This document shows positions 60,934 through 64,000 of a stretch of 64,000 nucleotides of DNA, piece after piece. The DNA is taken from the NCBI GenBank assembly GCA_947502145.1, contig CANMYO010000002.1:124001-188000 (forward strand), written 5' to 3'. Position 1 is the first letter of the stretch; each line of letters opens with the position of its first letter. A program made the position numbers and the translations under genes. The notes under the pieces were generated by a model. The model was not told the DNA's origin. It searched no databases and saw only the letters and a program-made list of their open reading frames with translations. The DNA comes from an uncultured Paracoccaceae bacterium. GTDB taxonomy: Bacteria; Pseudomonadota; Alphaproteobacteria; Rhodobacterales; Rhodobacteraceae.

Positions 60934-61440
60934 ACCGGGGATTACGCGCATACCGGGGATCGTGGCCTTGTTTCAAAAAGGGCCGCTGCGTAACCAAACA
61001 CAGCTGATGAACTGATATGGCAAACCTTGTTTGAGCTTTGCGATTGCAGCGAAGGGCCGCAGTGCGGGCTGCGACCGCAGCATTCTGTCGGGCTGACAAA
61101 CGGCCAGTTTGGGCCGCTTGCGGCTGCAAGGACCCGATGGTTCTCGGCTCGCTCCAGTCGTACCCGGACTGCCCAAACATGCTTTGGTTCCAACGGCCGT
61201 TTCTAACCCACGATGCGCCCCATATTCCATGCCGGACGCAGTGCGCGAATGGCAGTTAGGTATGGTGTCTCCATGCCAGATCCTCCAATCCGCCACGCCT
61301 TCCCACTACAACAACCCGACATTGACCAGCGCACTCCAACACAGCATGCTGCGCTTGCTCCAAAATCTGTAGAGAGCCCTTTGCAGGCTTTGGATGAACA
61401 GAAACCTTCTTTTGGAGAGCGAACTCTACCATGAGAACCC
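60934..61440. other. Gene-poor 500-bp gap
   Basis: No convincing gene. GCAGCGAAGGGCCGC at 61046-61060 is a diverged copy of the motif at 48319. Several overlapping short frames exist on both strands, none with recognisable content. Confidence 0.4.
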
Positions 61441-61635
61441 ATGAAGAATCTGACGGCGAGCATTCTATTGGCTGTTTCGATCCTCGCGCACGGATTTTGG
61501 CGTGCTGGCAATAAGTTGCATCATTTTCTTGGTGCGTTGCTAGTGACGCTCTTTGCAGTAGTTGTTTTTCTGGTGGCTATTTTCAGGAGAGCCATTGGCA
61601 ATACGGGAAACGATCAGCACGGAAAAGGTGAGTGA
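61441..61635 (+). CDS. Possible small membrane protein
   Basis: 64 residues with a hydrophobic N-terminus (MKNLTASILLAVSILAHGF) and one good membrane helix (HHFLGALLVTLFAVVVFLVAIF reads at residues 27-48), then a polar tail. I do not recognise a family. The ribosome-binding site is weak, but the composition is protein-like. It may be a real small membrane protein or gene debris. Confidence 0.35.
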   Translation: MKNLTASILLAVSILAHGFWRAGNKLHHFLGALLVTLFAVVVFLVAIFRRAIGNTGNDQHGKGE

Positions 61636-61724
61636 CGGTTTTGTCCCGCTGAGCCGCCTATGTGGCCACTTTTGGGGTCACAGAACCTTACCGAAAGCGT
61701 CAGATGACCGGTTAGAGCCCACAC

Positions 61725-62084
61725 CTACCGAGCGCTGCACTCAGCGCGAACGTCCGCTTGGCGAAGCATTGCAAAAATCCACACTATGACCCCGAGCCAA
61801 ATTGCCGCTCCCAAGTGAAAGAGCATGCGATCTCCAAGTCTTTCTAACTGGTAGAACTCGTCGCAATACTCTTGGCCGTTTGGACAACCCGCGAAACTAG
61901 ACAGACCTGCTGCGGCCACAGACCAATGGTATATTGTAAACGGCAACGCAATGACGATGATCTGGACAGCAAGCATTACCGCAAAGAACCTGAGGCTTAG
62001 CTTCGATCCTGTCGCCTGACGCGCAAGACACCAAATCGTCAGAGTGACCCAAAGCAACGGACCAAGCGCAAGCACAAATACCAT
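61725..62084 (-). CDS. Hypothetical integral membrane protein
   Basis: 119 residues from the ATG at 62084, which has a GGTGGA site 4 bp upstream (a TTG at 62162 would extend it by 26 residues). There are three or four membrane helices, with a Cys-containing loop (FAGCPNGQEYCDEFYQL) between helices two and three, possibly a periplasmic disulphide. The helices MVFVLALGPLLWVTLTIW and MLAVQIIVIALPFTIYHW are clear. I recognise no family. Confidence 0.55.
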   Translation of the reverse strand: MVFVLALGPLLWVTLTIWCLARQATGSKLSLRFFAVMLAVQIIVIALPFTIYHWSVAAAGLSSFAGCPNGQEYCDEFYQLERLGDRMLFHLGAAIWLGVIVWIFAMLRQADVRAECSAR

Positions 62085-62366
62085 GAATTCCACCGCCTCG
62101 ACTTTCTGGCTACGAACGTATTGGCCATCATAGGCCAAATTTTCCAAGACAAAAATCGTCAACGTATTTCAATAGTGCCGACCGTCTTTGCCTTGGAACT
62201 CTAAAGCGGTCATTGGCGCAACCACATTGAAAGCTCACATTGTCCGCAAACCTGCCGTCTCGCTAAATTGTAGCGCCGCTGCAGCGCCGCAAGTCAGCTT
62301 GGACCCCAAATTGACAGCCTCGATAAGAAATGTATCTTCATTAGGTTGCCCTACAATCGCACAGTC
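62085..62366. other. Short gap upstream of the VOC-family gene
   Basis: Nothing recognisable. It holds the presumed divergent promoters of the membrane protein and the VOC-family gene. Confidence 0.35.
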
Positions 62367-62720
62367 ATGGGAAAGTTCGCCATGTTTAATGGAGCGCATG
62401 TCGTCATTTATTCGACCGATGCGGAAGCTGATCGGGCATTCATGCGAGATGTACTTGGTCTCGCCAATGTCGATGTTGGCGGTGGCTGGCTCATCTTTGC
62501 ATTGCCGCCGGCAGAAGCGGCTTTTCACCCCCATGGGTCGTCTCAGGCGCACGAGCTTTATCTCATGTGCGACGACGTGTTGAAAACCAAAGAAGAATTG
62601 CTTGCAGCAGGCGTGGACTCCACAGAACCGATGGATGAAGGCTGGGGCATTTTGTCTTCGTTTCAACTTCCCGGTGGCGGGTCGGTTGGCTATTATCAAC
62701 CGAGGCATGAACGTCCGTAA
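62367..62720 (+). CDS. VOC (glyoxalase/bleomycin-resistance) superfamily protein
   Basis: About 117 residues. The pattern FNGAHVVIYSTDAEADRAFMRDVLGL opens a typical betaalphabetabetabeta unit, and the second half has HELYLMCDDVLKTKEELLAAGV and a terminal GGGSVGYYQPRH strand. The His and Glu positions could bind a metal. The start at 62367 is chosen; ATG at 62382 is an alternative. The function is not resolved; this family includes lyases, dioxygenases and drug-binding proteins. Confidence 0.8.
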   Translation: MGKFAMFNGAHVVIYSTDAEADRAFMRDVLGLANVDVGGGWLIFALPPAEAAFHPHGSSQAHELYLMCDDVLKTKEELLAAGVDSTEPMDEGWGILSSFQLPGGGSVGYYQPRHERP

Positions 62721-62745
62721 CCTCGACACAGCGACCGACATTCTC

Positions 62746-63294
62746 TTACGCCGTTACCTCACGCCAGGCACCGTTTGCGATCCCGTCTAGTGTCCAGTCT
62801 CCGATGGCCCAACGGACCAGTCGCAGGGTGGGAAAACCGACATGGGCGGTCATACGGCGCACTTGTCGGTTGCGGCCCTCGCGCAGCACAATCCGCAGCC
62901 AGCAATCCGGCACCGACTTGCGAAACCGCACCGGTGGGTCGCGGTCCCACAGGGCAGGGGGCGCAATCAGAATCACCTCGGCGGGGCGGGTCGGCCCGTC
63001 CTTCAGCGTGACACCCCGGCGCAGTGGGGCCAGATCCGCATCCGTCGGCATGCCTTCGACCTGCACCAGATAGGTCTTGGCCCGCTTATGCGCGGGATCG
63101 GCAATCCGCGCCTGCAAGTGCCCGTCATCGGTCAGCACCAGCAGCCCTTCGCTGTCGCGGTCCAGCCGCCCGGCGGGGTAGACACCCGGCACATCAACAA
63201 GTCCCGACAAGGTCGGGCGCGGCGAGGGACTGCGCGCATCGGTGAATTGCGACAACACGCCATAGGGTTTGTTCAATAGGATCACGCGGGTCAT
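62746..63294 (-). CDS. rluE: 23S rRNA pseudouridine synthase, RluE-type
   Basis: 182-residue RsuA/RluE-family pseudouridine synthase from the ATG at 63294 ([17 protein letters not shown]). The catalytic Asp is in [17 protein letters not shown] near residue 48, and the C-terminal motif [23 protein letters not shown] is canonical. It lacks an N-terminal S4 domain, as expected for RluE-type enzymes, which modify a uridine of 23S rRNA. It is divergent from the decarboxylase gene. Confidence 0.9.
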   Translation of the reverse strand: MTRVILLNKPYGVLSQFTDARSPSPRPTLSGLVDVPGVYPAGRLDRDSEGLLVLTDDGHLQARIADPAHKRAKTYLVQVEGMPTDADLAPLRRGVTLKDGPTRPAEVILIAPPALWDRDPPVRFRKSVPDCWLRIVLREGRNRQVRRMTAHVGFPTLRLVRWAIGDWTLDGIANGAWREVTA

Positions 63295-63507
63295 GCTGCC
63301 TCCTACCGCTGTCGGACGCATCTTTCAAATAATTCGGTGCGGCGGATATTTTCGCTTGAAACGAATCCGCGAATGCCGCAAGTCCGCCGGATAGACGCCA
63401 ACGCACGCGCCTCTGGGCAAACCCCATGTAGCGACGGTAACGTCTCCCTTGGAAGTGAGCGGTCTGCGGTGGTGTGTCCACAATGGCCGGGTCTTTTGGA
63501 GATGACC

Positions 63508-64000
63508 ATGATTGCAACTGTTGGCGCCCCTGCGCCTGTTCGTGTCCCGACTCCGCGGCTGGATGATTACGTCGCAAGCCAGACATTTGATAAACCCACG
63601 TTGGTGATCGACGTGGACCGGGTTGAGACGCAGTTCAATGCGCTCAAGGCCGGTTTGGGCGAGGCGGCCGACATCCATTACGCGGTCAAAGCCAACCCCG
63701 CGCGCGAGATCATTCAACGGCTGGTCAAGCTGGGCTCGCATTTTGATGCCGCCTCACGCGGGGAGATTGAACTGGTGCTCAGCCAGGGCGCAAAACCCTC
63801 CGACGTGTCCTTTGGCAATACGATCAAACGCGCCAGTGACATCGCTTTTGCCTGGAATGCCGGGATCACCCTGTTTTCGGCGGATGCGGACGAAGAGCTT
63901 GAGAAAATCGCAGAAAATGCCCCCGGCGCGCAGGTCTACATCCGTCTTATCGTCGAGGTGTCAGAAGCCGATTGGCCCCTGTCGCGCAAGTTTGGCTGTG
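63508..64000 (+). CDS. Ornithine/lysine/diaminopimelate decarboxylase-type enzyme (5' part)
   Basis: Fold-type III PLP decarboxylase, cut by the right edge (164 codons visible). The start at 63508 has GGAG six bases upstream; ATG at 63502 is an alternative. YAVKANPAREII carries the PLP Lys, and FDAASRGEIELVLSQG and VSFGNTIKRASDI match the barrel strands of eukaryotic-type ornithine decarboxylases. The visible part suggests ornithine or lysine decarboxylase and hence polyamine synthesis; substrate specificity needs the missing C-terminus. Confidence 0.88.
   Translation, partial: MIATVGAPAPVRVPTPRLDDYVASQTFDKPTLVIDVDRVETQFNALKAGLGEAADIHYAVKANPAREIIQRLVKLGSHFDAASRGEIELVLSQGAKPSDVSFGNTIKRASDIAFAWNAGITLFSADADEELEKIAENAPGAQVYIRLIVEVSEADWPLSRKFGC

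Noticed and set aside
1-64000. tRNA, rRNA, CRISPR and prophage search by eye
   Set aside because: No cloverleaf with a TTCGA loop, no regular direct-repeat array and no phage structural genes were seen; absence was judged by eye only.

Overview
The window looks like chromosomal DNA of a marine Rhodobacterales (roseobacter-type) alphaproteobacterium. This is an inference from high GC, tightly overlapping operons (ATGA and TGATG junctions), a SitABCD manganese transporter divergent from a Fur/Mur-type regulator, a dimethylglycine-dehydrogenase-like enzyme beside an MttB-family methyltransferase, and a bacteriophytochrome with an HWE-type kinase. I see no rRNA, tRNA, CRISPR array, phage or intact insertion sequence.

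Layout. 1-3.9 kb: the end of a sugar-type ABC permease gene (cut by the window edge) followed by three overlapping Gfo/Idh/MocA oxidoreductase genes, probably a sugar or polyol uptake and catabolism operon. 3.9-7.9 kb: sitABCD divergent from mur. 7.9-18.2 kb: methylated-amine metabolism (DMGDH-like flavoenzyme, MttB-like methyltransferase, LysR regulator) and a peptide/nickel-type ABC transporter whose two ATPases are fused. 18.4-27.2 kb: a membrane-anchored cyclooxygenase-like haem peroxidase, a PAS-GGDEF-EAL protein, a class IV aminotransferase, and a haem oxygenase-bacteriophytochrome pair (light sensing next to cyclic-di-GMP turnover). 27.3-31.5 kb: a PqiA-PqiA-PqiB-PqiC envelope lipid-transport operon. 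31.7-33.3 kb: a P-loop kinase and a YihY-family membrane protein.

33.4-40.9 kb is a self-contained type I secretion locus: an Ig-repeat adhesin followed by its TolC-like lipoprotein, ABC exporter and HlyD-type adaptor. 41-43.7 kb holds small housekeeping-like genes (GIY-YIG protein, nucleoside deoxyribosyltransferase-like protein, DUF1304 protein, SDR, isoprenylcysteine-methyltransferase-like protein). 43.8-46.9 kb is pntAB, closed by a strong terminator.

47-63 kb looks more accessory, with lower GC in parts, long gene-poor gaps and gene remnants. It carries an APH-type phosphotransferase, a truncated alpha/beta-hydrolase remnant, the divergent rtcR/rtcB RNA-repair pair, a glutaminase, a LysR regulator divergent from a five-gene opp-type transporter, a few small genes, and an RluE-type pseudouridine synthase. 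A fold-type III decarboxylase gene runs off the right edge.

The most interesting points are: (i) the rtc locus, where the RtcR activator lacks the GAFTGA sigma-54 contact motif, rtcA is absent, and the rtcB leader is strongly structured; (ii) the cyclooxygenase-like peroxidase with Asp where the distal haem His is expected but with the Tyr-x-Trp-His motif kept; (iii) a 116-residue tandem repeat in the PqiB C-terminus; and (iv) a short motif repeated in several gene-poor gaps of the accessory half.
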